From Panulirus ornatus (lineage: Eukaryota; Arthropoda; Malacostraca; Decapoda; Palinuridae), in NCBI RefSeq assembly GCF_036320965.1, contig NC_092225.1, positions 71,781,108-71,845,107 on the forward strand: a DNA stretch of 64,000 nucleotides, given 5' to 3'. The position numbers were made by a program, and so were the translations under genes. How positions within the stretch are numbered: position 1 is the first letter of the stretch; the number at the start of each line of letters is the position of its first letter. Of this stretch, positions 1 to 10,399 are shown piece by piece. A model generated the notes under the pieces. That model was not told the DNA's origin. It made no database searches and saw nothing but the letters and a program-made list of their open reading frames with translations.

Positions 1-1289
1 CAAATTTTGTGTCTATATGGAGTTTGGGAGGGAAAGCTTACTAGGTTCAAATCAAATGAAGGAGTACTGCCAGCTTCAGCGAATCAACATCTTTTCTTCC
101 ACTAATTTTAATCCTTTTAAGGAGACCCAGTTGATTAAAGACCACATGGATATGTTTGTGAAGAATAATTTAGTGCATAAAAGTGCTGTTTGGCAAAGGA
201 AAGTAAATCTTTTTTTTATTCTTAATGTATCAGAAAGGCAACACTGTCACCTGGAGAACTAATTCTCAAGTTTCTAGGATAATCTACTCTATAGTAAGCT
301 TCATAACTGTTACTAGTTTAACTCTGGGAGATAATCTGATGACTCTAGCACTGCCTGAGTGAAGAATGGCTAGTATGGATTGGGAATGTGTGCAATGTTA
401 CTGGCAGCTATTCAGACAAAGGAAGAGATAAAAGCACACCCAGGATCTACTGAATTAACATCACCATCTGTATAGTTAGAGAAAAGGATTAGGACTAACA
501 CAGACCGATGATAGAGGGCAGGAAAGTTTAGAAGGAGCAATTTTGGTTGCAGATCAACAGAGAGTGAGGAGTGCTGGAGAGGAACATAGACCTCGGCTGA
601 CACAAACAGAGGTACACATGAAATCAAATGAAAAGGTTGAAAGAATGATATGCTTTGTCAAAGATGATGCAATCAAAGAAATATATAGGCTAGATGATGA
701 AAAGTTTAGAAAAGTACAGAGCATGCAGAACCAGTACTTGCTAGCTAAAAAGCATTTTTAGAAAAAGAAACACAAAGACTGACCCTTCTACATTGAGCAA
801 TCAAACTGAAAAGTGGGAGGCACCTAAATTAGAAGGATTAGTAAAGGAGAGGCTGACAGATGTAAATCATTGATTATTTTCATTTTTGGCTACGAAAAAA
901 TTCATACATCAGATAAGGAAGAAAGGAAAAATAGAGGAAATGTGTGTATGAGAGATTACTGGAGGATATAGGACTGCCGAACGCAAATTTCTATGATAAA
1001 AGAAAGGAAAAGAATTGGTGGTTATCACCAAAATGTAAGGGGTGACTATTTATGGTTTGTATGACTTGGAGTCATCAAGCTAGAAAGTACTTAGGAAATC
1101 AAAGAATCTATAGGCATGGTAGAATTCAGTGGGATATTCTTCAGATGTGTCAAATCAAAGGAAGAAGGGGAGGAAAGCAAAGAGTATAATCAGAAGACAA
1201 AAAACTGGAGATGCACATGTGGCAAGAGGATGGAGCAGCCTTGTGAGAACTGCAGAGAAGGCAGGAGTGTTAGGAGATGGTAATTTCAG
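1..1289. other. Unassigned AT-rich DNA, possibly the 5' part of a decayed CR1-like element
   Basis: No gene with a recognisable domain is seen here. Two short plus-strand frames (17-262 and 543-761) have no motif I can name. The second is rich in charged residues and reads like a short coiled-coil stretch. It lies upstream of, and in the same orientation as, the CR1-like endonuclease remains that begin near 1290, so it could be a remnant of that element's ORF1. This is inference from position only. Nothing supports a host exon. Confidence 0.3.
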
Positions 1290-1659
1290 ACTAAAAATAA
1301 TGTATTCAAATGCTGATGGATTAATAGATCATGATAAAGATCACACAAGAAAAAGTGCATCTGATATCATGAGAATCACAAAAACTAAGCTTGCTAAAGC
1401 AAAGTAATAAAGGAGAAAGAGAGGGCAAACGAAGGGAGGGACTAGCACTTTTAATAAACGATAACCTTAAGTTTCAAGAAATAACAGATGGCCCACTGAG
1501 ACAACATATTTAGGGCATTGTAACTTTAGGAAGGGAGAGTACAGTGGTGTTATTACAGTATTAGCTTTCAAAAAAATGCAAAGATCTGGAGCAAAAATAC
1601 AGTGATAACAATGAAGGAAATGTCAGGATGATACAAAAAGCAGTAAAATATTCACTTCT

Positions 1660-1671
1660 TACGAAATGTAA
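1660..1671. repeat. Target-site duplication, left copy, of R1
   Basis: The 12-mer TACGAAATGTAA here recurs at 2644-2655, exactly flanking R1. It marks a target-primed insertion of R1 into the CR1-like element. Confidence 0.9.
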
Positions 1672-2643
1672 GCGCTGATACAGCGCTGGTGGCTGATTCA
1701 TGTGAGAAACTGCAGAAGCTGGTGACTGAGTTTGGTAAAGTGTGTGGAAGAAGAAAGTTAAGAGTAAATGTGAATAAGAGCAAGGTTATTAGGTACAGTA
1801 GGGTTGAGGGTCAAGTCAATTGGGAGGTGAGTTTGAATGGAGAAAAACTGGAGGAAGTGAAGTGTTTTAGATATCTGGGAGTGGATCTGGCAGCGGATGG
1901 AACCATGGAAGCGGAAGTGGATCATAGGGTGGGGGAGGGGGCGAAAATTCTGGGAGCCTTGAAAAATGTGTGGAAGTCGAGAACATTATCTCGGAAAGCA
2001 AAAATGGGTATGTTTGAAGGAATAGTGGTTCCAACAATGTTGTATGGTTGCGAGGCGTGGGCTATGGATAGAGTTGTGCGCAGGAGGATGGATGTGCTGG
2101 AAATGAGATGTTTGAGGACAATGTGTGGTGTGAGGTGGTTTGATCGAGTGAGTAACGTAAGGGTAAGAGAGATGTGTGGAAATAAAAAGAGCGTGGTTGA
2201 GAGAGCAGAAGAGGGTGTTTTGAAGTGGTTTGGGCACATGGAGAGGATGAGTGAGGAAAGATTGACCAAGAGGATATATGTGTCGGAGGTGGAGGGAACG
2301 AGGAGAAGAGGGAGACCAAATTGGAGGTGGAAAGATGGAGTGAAAAAGATTTTGTGTGATCGGGGCCTGAACATGCAGGAGGGTGAAAGGAGGGCAAGGA
2401 ATAGAGTGAATTGGAGCGATGTGGTATACTGGGGTTGACGTGCTGTCAGTGGATTGAATTAAGGCATGTGAAGCGTCTGGGGTAAACCATGGAAAGCTGT
2501 GTAGGTATGTATATTTGCGTGTGTGGACGTATATATATATACATGTGTATGGGGGGGGCGGTTGGGCCATTTCTTTCGTCTGTTTCCTTGCGCTACCTCG
2601 CAAACGCGGGAGACAGCGACAAAGTATAATAATAAATATAATA
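1672..2643 (+). mobile_element. R1: 5'-truncated RTE-type LINE copy, short 3' UTR
   Basis: R1 starts inside RT just at the FADD box (…DTALVADSCEKLQK) and runs to the family 3' end, GCGACAAAGTATAATAATAAA. Its frame is open from the breakpoint to a TGA after VVYWG. It carries the short-form 3' UTR, in which CCATGGAAAG joins straight to GTAGGTATGTATATTTGCG, and ends in the tail hairpin. It lies between 12-bp direct repeats, so both ends are defined. The EDHRV-type residues (AEVDHRV) and GRPNWRW place it with the young short-tail subfamily. Confidence 0.92.
1689..2438 (+). pseudogene. R1 RT C-terminal fragment, 249 aa open frame
   Basis: This is the thumb and C-terminal part of the R polyprotein. 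It begins MADSCEKLQK just after the lost FADD catalytic box, so it cannot be an active RT. Recognisable blocks in order are KLRVNVNKSKVIRYSR (about residues 24-39), FRYLGVDLAADGTM (60s), VVPTMLYGCEAWAMDRV (110-126), LRTMCGVRWFDRVSN (about 140-155), WFGHMERMSEERLTKR (about 180-195) and RRGRPNWRWKDG. The layout from YLGxxL to the C-terminal GRP block matches RTE/BovB-type elements. The start codon is fortuitous. Confidence 0.85.
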
Positions 2644-2655
2644 TACGAAATGTAA
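2644..2655. repeat. Target-site duplication, right copy, of R1
   Basis: TACGAAATGTAA, identical to 1660-1671. Removing 1672-2655 restores a continuous CR1-like reading into a GDFNYEEKDW-like EN motif. Confidence 0.9.
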
Positions 2656-3879
2656 AGTACTGATAATGGGGATTTCAGTTATGAAGAGAAAGATTGGGGA
2701 AGTTTGGATTCTTAAGGTGATAGAAAATCATAGATACACAAGTTTTTTGAGTGTATACAGGAAAATTATCAATACCAACATGTCAGGGAAAAAACTAGTA
2801 TGAGAAGGACCGATACACCATAAATGCAAGAATTTATTTTTGCACATACTAGCATGGATATTTGAAAACATTACATACAATACACTAGTTGGAAGATATC
2901 ATGCAATGCTCAGGTTTGAATATAAGGTAAAAGAGGACATCAAAAGAGCTGAGGTGAGACAGAAAATAATGAGATATATCTGGTAATCAACACAAACTTT
3001 GCTAATTTCTATTGCAATGCAGATTGGTTAATGGAGATCAGTAGTCAGGAACCAGGGGCTTGTGGTGACAGGTTCTGTCGTATTTACAGTGAAAGAGTAG
3101 AAGCATGGATACCACAAGCCTCAAATACAGAGAAAACAGTAAGGAGTGGAAGAAATAGTTTAATAACAGATTTCAAAAGGTAAAGGAGCTTTAAGATATA
3201 CAGTATTGAAGATATAGATGGGACTCCAGCCACCCAGCATTTGCAATGTATATGAGAACATGGAACAAATACAATAAGATAAGAAAGGTGGAACAATTTA
3301 ACTTTTAAAAGAATATTGTGGGCATGGCCGGTGACAATCACAAACTTTTCCCTGAACTAACCAGGAGTCAGTTGTCAGTTGAGGAACACATAATCAGGGT
3401 AAGGGGTTCAGAGGGAAAAAATATTGAGGATAATGTAAGGATATGTGAGGAAATGATTAACAAGTTCAAAAATGTATTCAAAATGGAAGACACCATAGTC
3501 CCAGCACCAGTGAGATGAAATGGGAAGGAGGTTTTGGAATTCAGTGAGATATCTTGAAGAGATACTAAAAGAACACTAAAAGGACATAACTCATACAAGG
3601 CTCATGGCCCTAATGAAATCTCATCCCAAGTGCTGATGATGTGTGCAGATACACCTCAATTACTGTTGATGTCACTGAAGAGAGACAAAGTGGAAAAAAG
3701 GCAAACAATTTGACTATAAACAAGAAAGGAGACCTGGAACAGGAGTTGAACTACAGACCAGTCTCACTAATGAGTGTGGTATGTAAGGTTCTGGAAAAGA
3801 TTATTAGAAAACAAGTGGATGACTTTCTACAGCAGAGCAGTGTTCTAAGCAAGAGATAGCATGGTCTCAGGGAAAGGTC

Positions 3880-4090
3880 ATTTCTATCTACCTATCTATC
3901 TATATCTCTGATGCCTGTTCCCAACAGGAACTCCTTCAAGGGAGTGGCCATATCAACAGAGTTCCCATAACTAGTGAATTCCAGTGCTAATTCTTTGCCT
4001 TCAGTGCCTCACCATTAACAGGCCATTGGCAAGGGCAACTCTAGAGCAGTGTTTACACAGGCTCTTAATAAATGTTCCCACAGACTACTC
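3880..4090 (+). repeat. Short (TATC)-headed repeat inserted in the CR1-like RT
   Basis: The CR1 reading HGLRERSF stops here and resumes at about 4095 with SVLNIREGWVDCLYLDCQ. The intervening stretch begins with an imperfect (TCTA)n run, then TCTCTGATGCCTGTTCCC and a GGAACTCCTTCAAGG block, and shows no coding similarity to the LINE. A similar head (TCTATCCATCTATTTCTCTG, then GGGTAGCCATGGC) recurs at about 8695. It behaves like an interspersed repeat with a microsatellite at one end. No clear target duplication could be read, and its class is unknown. Confidence 0.55.
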
Positions 4091-5130
4091 AGTCCTGAAC
4101 ATAAGGGAAGGCTGGGTAGACTGTCTGTACCTGGACTGCCAGGAAGCATTTGGCAATATCCTGCATGGGTGGATGGAAAAGGAGCTAGATCACTGCAGAA
4201 ATAAAGGGAAACCTCCTTATGAAGGATATCAGATTATCTCAGTAGGAGGGAACAAAGGACACATTTTGGAGAGGCTTTTTCCCACATGGGTTGAAGATAT
4301 CAGCTGATTTCTATAGGGTTCAGTCCTGGGAACAATACTATTTTGAACTATAGCAATGACTTGCATGAGGTATGGAATCCTACCTGAATATATCTGCAGA
4401 TGATGCAAAGGTCATGAAGTGAAAAGCAAGGGGGATTGCATTAGCTTACATTGGGACCTAAAAGCACTATAAATTTGGTCAGAAATGTGGTTGATGTAAT
4501 TAAACTCACACAAATGTAAAGCAATGAGCATGTGAAAAAGCAAAAGACATATTCAATGTGATTATTATCTTTCAGGAAATAAGGTTTAGGGTTCTGCATG
4601 AGAAGGACTTTGGAGTCAACACTGTTCCTAACCTGTCTCAAGAGTCCCATATTAGAAGAGGAGATAGTGAGACAAACTGTCTGCTGATAAATATCAGATA
4701 GTTTTCAGGTATACAGATAAGGATACATTTATCAAAGTATTCATATCCTTTGTAAGGCCAAAACTTATATATGCTTCCCAGGTTTGGTCACCACATCCAA
4801 AGAAGCACAAAGAACTCAAAGAATAGGTCTAAAGGAGGGCAATATGGATGGTAAAAGAACTGAGAGCAAAGTTACATAAGAAGACTGGAGGCTTTAAATC
4901 TATCTACCTTGCAAGAGAAGAATGAGGTGATCTGATCAGAACCTTTAAGTTTTTAAGAGAGATTGATAATGTGGATTATTTAAGAGATGTTGGGATAGAG
5001 CAACCACTGGACATAACATGAAAGTAAATAAGAAACTTGTTACTAGGAATGTAAAGAAATACTTTTATAGTATAAGGGTGGTGGAACAAGATGAATGAGG
5101 ACAGGGTTAGTGCATACAGCTTATATATAT

Positions 5131-6400
5131 TCATGCAAGTTTCTCAAAAGACTTGCTGTAATGGTGATGATGACATAAAATCTACTATTTAATGTAAACA
5201 GTATCATATAACAAATGATAATAAGGATAAAGAAATGTAAGTTTAATCTAAGATTCAAATAGCAAAAAACTAATAATTACTGAAACCATTTTAAGTGTTT
5301 CATGGCTAACCATACATTCCTCATTTACCTTGAAGGAAATGGGAAGGCTCGCTGCTTCATGTGCCATATGTTAAATCTGATTCTACTATCTGCCAGCAGA
5401 AGTTTACTTCCTTGTCCCTTAAACTGTGATAGTTTAATTATCCACTGTATGCACCTTATGTGGAATATTCTCAGATATTTGTCAAACATATTTCCATAAG
5501 TCTGTTATTACGATAGCATAAATTTCTAAGTAAAATGAAATAAAACTCAAGGTGGGGAAATGTTTAAAGTCTGTTATATGTCTTTTAACAAGTTCTGCTC
5601 CACTGCAAAATGAATGAGATATTCTAGGAGTACTTTCAGGCATATTTGGTATATTTGGAGGTATTATACTCACAGACATATGATTACCAACATCAGTACC
5701 TATCATCTTGTAAGAATGTCACTGATGTAGCTTTATGAATTATTACCTAATGTGAGAATGCTATTCCTATACAGGTTTAGTTGATATCTCCAAACTTACT
5801 AGCTCGTGTATTAAAAAACAATTTAGATAATAGCACCTGTGAACACTATCTGGGAAGCCACTATGAGCAATAATGTTTATATATTTCATCTCAAGGCATG
5901 GGTGGGGGGCCAATTCAAGCATTATTTATGTATACCCATCAGCTGCAGTGAAAAGAAAAAAATTGCAATGGATTCCCCAGCTAAAGTGAAAGGAATAACA
6001 ATTCTATTAATGTAGTCTCTGGTGAAAGTTAGTCAAAACACTAACACATATGTCTCTTTCATGCATGGGATCTTGTAGCTTACATCCCTCTAGGTAATAA
6101 TCCTGCCAGGGTCTTTGTTCTCTATTCAGTCCATACACGCCCTGTGCAAGTGTGTGTTTGCAACCTTCATCCATCTGTCTGTCAGCCTATAAGCAATCAC
6201 CTAGTCTTCCCTATTTGCACAGAACTGGAACATCCACTTTCACAGGGTTCCTTCCTTTGAACACCACATATATACAACCCCTTAAATCCCTGTACTGCAC
6301 ATCATCAGCATTCAAAATTTCATCACTCAGCTCATTACATTCATGCATTATTCTTACATGTTTAGAGTACATCTTTACCTGTCATAGCCCCTAGCTATTT
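5131..6400. other. No gene recognised
   Basis: AT-rich DNA. Short frames at 5302-5499 and 6152-6394 have no motif, no repeat relative inside the window and no splice context that I can defend. I see no R or CR1 similarity here. Confidence 0.4.
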
Positions 6401-6680
6401 ATGTTTGAAAGATGTTTAGGAAGAGCAACCATGGGCCTCAAAAAAACTGAGCAAGAAACTAGTTAGGGAAAAGTTTAGATGTCAGAAAAGTGTCAGAGTA
6501 GTAAATGAAAAGAACAATTCACTCAATGAAATTGCAATTGATGACAAACAAAAGTACAGAAAGTTGTATGACAGCAAAGTCCAAGCGATGGAGCCCAATA
6601 AATGGAGAACTCCCTCCCCATACTACACAGTTCAGTAAAAACAGGCAACTTATGAGAAAGAGAGATAAACCGACAAAAAG
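6401..6680 (+). pseudogene. CR1-like LINE 3'-end fragment
   Basis: The stretch reads, across frames, as a CR1-like C-terminus: VRVVNEKNNSLNE, then KYRKLYDSKVQ and MEP followed by a NGELP/KWRTPSP-like end. The same closing theme (Y-x-x-x-VQEMEP) recurs at about 57630 at the end of another CR1-like fragment, which supports a shared 3' end. It is broken and has no upstream RT. Confidence 0.5.
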
Positions 6681-7590
6681 CAATAATCACAATATTCTAC
6701 AAACTGCAATATGTAATCATGTCTGCGAATAAACTTGTTCTGTTACTCCCCTACTCTCAAAATGTTACATTCACATATCATCATTCAGTATTTCCTCCTC
6801 ATCATGTGTGGTAAATAAAGTCATTTGCCAATCAGCAAGCAGATACCAAAAACTGTGTATACGACATAAACTACCATCCATACCACCATGCACACCCAGT
6901 CAATCTAGCATTGACTAAATTACCACATTTTCCTTAATCAATATAATAATCAATGTTGAAAACATAATACTTGTAAAAATGAAGGAGACAGTGTAAAATC
7001 AATAACCCTATACAGCACAGTACAGACACTCCTCAGCCAACACAACCACCTTTAAGATGACTTTCTGGTATATTAAAGTGACAACCTTACACTGTAACTG
7101 TACTATTTTTAGCAATACAGTAATTATGGTACTATTGTAAAAAAACATTAAAAGAACATCATACTGAATGGGAAGCCAGAAACATAAGAATGGTAAGGAG
7201 GAAGTGACTGATGTGCCTATTTCCTTGCCTTTGCTTTCACTCCTCTACAATACACCTCACACACATAGTGCAACTAAAATGACTTTCTTATATGATTAAA
7301 TGACTACTTAGTACTATATTTATCCCCACAACAGTTGAAGTATGGGGATGAAAACATATTCAATAAATAACATATATATTAAGCTCATGACACAGAGGAG
7401 GAGGAGGAGGAGCAAGAGGAGGAGGAGGATGGCCAGGAAGAGTGGTTGTTAAGAGGATTTCATTTCCTACTGTTGGTAAGCTAAGTCAGTGTACAATCAG
7501 GAGGTGTTAGCCTTCAGGCTGATTAAATGATTGCTCTTCAATGTTCCTCTGTGCTACTGACCGTTTCTCAGCAACAAAGGAATTGTAGTA
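6681..7590. other. No gene recognised; purine microsatellite inside
   Basis: Unassigned AT-rich DNA. The only structured item is an imperfect GGA/GAG run at about 7392-7432. No coding frame with recognisable content was found on either strand. Confidence 0.4.
7392..7432 (+). repeat. Purine (GAG/GGA)n microsatellite
   Basis: About 40 bp of almost uninterrupted GAGGAGGAGG with one AGCAAG interruption. It is strongly purine on one strand. Confidence 0.9.
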
Positions 7591-7595
7591 TGGCC

Positions 7596-7690
7596 ATAAA
7601 TGCAGCCTTTCTTCATCTGTTCCTGGCATTACCTCACTAACATGGGAAACAGCATTTAAGTAGGGGAAAAAATAAGTATAAATAATAAAT
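7596..7690 (+). mobile_element. Solitary R-family 3' tail, diverged
   Basis: TTTCTTCATCTGTTCCTGGC, then ATTACCTCACTAACATGGGA and AACAGCATTTAAGTA, matches the 3' terminal hairpin segment of the R LINE in sense orientation. An A/T-rich AAAAAATAAGTATAAATAAT tail follows. There is no coding sequence upstream, so this is an extreme 5' truncation or an old tail-only remnant. Confidence 0.75.
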
Positions 7691-8690
7691 TCATATCAAG
7701 TGCCTTACAAAAGGAAGTGTATTTAATACACATTATGTTTTGGTGGCAGACTAATATAGGAAGCTTTTGAAGATATGTTTCTGATAGAGCTTATGTTTGT
7801 TGCTAAGTTCCAGTAGCATATTTGTTGATAATTCTGTGATAATTACATTGTCAATGTTATAAAAACTTTTCAACATTATAACTAAAGTGTCAAACTGAGA
7901 GAAAAAATGGTGATAAGTGCTAGTGATGTCAGAGGTACAAAGAAAAGCTATAAATCAATTAAGTGCTATTGATGGCAGAAGTACGAAGAGAAGCTATAGA
8001 TCAATCGATTAAGATGTAAAACTAAGGGATTAAGTTGTTTAAAAAGGGTGCAAATCTTTCATCCTGAAAGCATTAGGGCTTGCTATGTCTATTGAGAACA
8101 AAAGTGATGTAAAAGGCAAAATAAAAGCCAGTGCTCAGGCCTCTAAACCATTATGTGCTAATTAGCCGATAGTAACAGTGAGACTAACAATGAAAAAATT
8201 TATATTGAATGAGTGATGCCATGGATACAAATCAAATATCATACATAGAAGATAGAATACAGCACTAAAGAAAAAAGTAATGTGATTAATAATTACAGTT
8301 CTCACTGAGTGTAACCCTGACAGTGATTCTGAATGTAATGATAATATTGTTATGCATAAAAGCATATTATATCAGAGTAAATTGGATTTAGTTGTTGATG
8401 CCATGATGGGCACCAGTTATCATGAATGGATCAAAAGGCATAATGTAAATATCATAACTTAAAAGGAATGATAAGAAGACAGTTCTAAGTTATCTTCACT
8501 AGGAAAAGACGTTAATTAATTACTTTAGCTGTATAAGTGGAAGTGTGACATTGATGACAAAAAAGCAGAGAATTTACCCACATTTCAAAAGCATTTGAAC
8601 TTGCTACAGCTACAATGGGAACAATAATGACTTGAAAAACAAGATAAAACCATTACTCATGCTTGTACACAATTAAGGGTTAGGAAAATG
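7691..8690. other. No gene recognised; contains a 46-bp tandem duplication
   Basis: No recognisable protein motif on either strand. The block 7915-7960 is repeated with several differences at 7961-8005 (AAGTGCTAGTGATGTCAGAG versus AAGTGCTATTGATGGCAGAA). A phrase near 8205 (GAGTGATGCCATGGATACAA) has a cousin near 9003, so this and the 8970-9287 stretch may be two pieces of the same unidentified repeat. Confidence 0.45.
7915..8005. repeat. 46-bp imperfect tandem duplication
   Basis: Two adjacent units, each beginning AAGTGCTA and ending AGCTATARATCAAT, differ at about six positions. They share nothing with the LINE families in the window. Confidence 0.75.
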
Positions 8691-8694
8691 ATAG

Positions 8695-8965
8695 TATCAG
8701 TAATAATATATCTATCCATCTATTTCTCTGATGGTTGTACCCTCTGTGAACTTCCATCATGGGGTAGCCATGGCAAAAGAGTCTCCACTTATTCTTGTCC
8801 TTACCTACCTCTCTTACATATACCATTCCATGCATTCTTCCACTGTTCCTCTCCCTCCATGGCTCTTCCATTCTATTTCACCATTTAACAGGTAGTTTTG
8901 CTCTCACACGAACCCCTTTGACCATACTATCAAACACTTGTAAACCCCCTCATCTTGCACTCTTA
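8695..8965 (+). repeat. (TATC)-headed repeat, second member
   Basis: Begins ATCTATCCATCTATTTCTCT and continues GGGTAGCCATGGCAAAAGAG, resembling the head of the repeat at 3880 over about 75 bp before diverging. The downstream C-rich part is open in one frame but has no motif, so I treat it as repeat and not gene. Confidence 0.5.
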
Positions 8966-9287
8966 CCATAGTGATGATAAATATGAAAATGAAGCATGAA
9001 TGATTGATGCCATGGATTCGTATCAGAATTACATGATCAGAAAAAAGCAAGCAGCATTATAAGAAAAACTGAAGAAAAACTGGTTATGCATACAATCCTT
9101 ACTGATATGGTTACAAAGGTGATTCTGATGGTGATAAGCAAGTGAGAAGTATAAATATGTGCCTTATCTGAGGGAATGGCTTTAACTTTACTACACTGAC
9201 TTCAGCTGCTCTAGATATTTTGTGTCCTCAATGCAGCAATAGGCAATGAATTAAGAAACAATGTAACAATCTTCTGTCATCATTCAA
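8966..9287. other. No gene recognised
   Basis: Unassigned AT-rich DNA ending at the 5' breakpoint of R2. Contains TGATTGATGCCATGGATTCG, similar to a phrase near 8205. Confidence 0.4.
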
Positions 9288-10333
9288 GATGATACAGCTC
9301 TGGTGGCTGATTCGTGCAAGAAACTGCAGTGGTTGGTGACTTTGTTTGAAAAAAATGTGTGAAAGGAGAAAGTTGAGAGTAAATGTGAATTAGAGCAAGG
9401 TTATTAGGTTCAGTAGGGTTGAGGGACAAGTTAACTGGGATGTAAGTATGAATGGGGAAAAATTGGAGGAAATGAAGTGTTTTAGATATCCGGGAGTGGA
9501 CTTAGCAGCGGATGGAACCATGGAAATGGAGGTAAGTCACAGGGTGGGGGAGGGGGCGAAGGTTCTGGGAGTGATGAAGAATGTGTGGAGCGAGAAAACA
9601 CTATCTCAGAGAGCAAGAATGAGCATGTTTGAAGGAAATTTATTTCCAACAATGCTATATGGCTGCGAGGCATGGGCCATAAATAGAGTTGTATGGAGGT
9701 GGGTGGAGGTGTTGGAAATGAAATGTTTGAGGACAATATGTAGTGTAAGGAGGTTTGATTGAATGAATAATGAAAGGGTAAGAGAGATGTGTGGAAATAA
9801 AAAGAGTATGGTTGAGAGAGCAGAAGAGAGTGTGTTGAAATGGTTTGGACATATGGAGAGAATGAGTGAGGAAAGATTGACAAAGAGGATATATGTGTCA
9901 AAGGTGGAGGGAACAAGGAGAAGCAGGAGACTAAATTGGAGGGGCCTGAACATACAGAAGGGTGAGAAGCGTGCAAGGAATAGAGTGAATTGGAATGCTG
10001 TGGTATAGCGGGGTCAATGTACTGCCAATGGACTGAACCAAGGCACATGAAACATCTGGGGTAAACCATGGAAAGGTCTGTGGGGCTGTGGTTTTGGTGC
10101 ATTACACATGGCAGCTAGAGACTGAGAGTTAACAAATGTGGCCTTTTTGACTGGTTTCCTGGTGCTGTCTTGCTGAAGCAGGGGATAGCAATGCTGTTGG
10201 GAGGGGTAGTGACAGGAGTGGATGAAGGCAAGTAAGTATGAATCTGTACATGTGTATGTATGTAATGTCTGTGTATGTGTATGTATACATATGTATATGC
10301 TGATCTGTATATGTGTGTATAAGTGTGTATGTG

Positions 10334-10335
<2 letters not shown>
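9288..10335 (+). mobile_element. R2: diverged 5'-truncated RTE-type LINE copy, long 3' UTR
   Basis: Begins at DDTALVADSCKK within the RT catalytic box, like R1 but independently placed. The coding part is frameshifted: 9448-9762 and 9763-10008 are successive open pieces of the C-terminal region, and about 40 codons around GRPNWRW-KDGVKKI are shortened to RRLNWRGLN. The long-form 3' UTR follows (GGAGTGGATGAAGGCAAG, then TATGT/GTATAT alternation) and runs into (TA)n without showing the terminal hairpin. Confidence 0.85.

Positions 10336-10396
<61 letters not shown>
10336..10396. repeat. (TA)n plus poly-T junction between R2 and R3
   Basis: About 21 TA units (10336-10377) followed by about 19 T. 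The T run is the poly-A tail of minus-strand R3. The TA tract separates the 3' end of plus-strand R2 from the 3' end of R3, so the two elements meet tail to tail. Confidence 0.95.

Positions 10397-10399
<3 letters not shown>

Larger units (their letters stand above)
1290..5130 (+). pseudogene. CR1-like LINE remnant (EN, RT, C-terminus), interrupted by R1 and a short repeat
   Basis: Decayed plus-strand pieces occur in the order expected of a CR1-like LINE. Near 1310 is an EN start-like MYSNADGLI. Near 2665, with frameshifts, is an EN GDFNYEEKDW-like motif. Near 3330-3515 is the EN-RT linker (LFPELTRSQLSVEEHIIRVR). RT follows: NYRPVSLMSVVCKVLEKIIRKQ at about 3750-3820, YLDCQEAF at about 4130, GSVLGTILF at about 4320 and ADDAKVMK at about 4395. 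A C-terminal VWSPHPKKHKELKE lies near 4780. Many stops and frameshifts show it is dead. R1 splits the EN region, and another repeat at about 3880-4090 replaces the stretch after the HGLRERSF box. The CR1 assignment rests on motif wording and is inference. Confidence 0.65.

Noticed and set aside
17..262. Possible host exon in the first 262 bases
   Set aside because: Frame of 81 codons without motif, supportable splice sites or continuation. AT-rich neighbourhood gives such frames by chance.
5302..5706. Short frames on both strands (65 and 74 aa)
   Set aside because: Overlapping opposite-strand frames with no motif. Nothing distinguishes them from chance.
7596..7690. Independent short non-coding RNA gene suggested by the hairpin
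   Set aside because: The hairpin is the R 3' terminus with its A/T tail, and many identical contexts occur at the ends of R copies.
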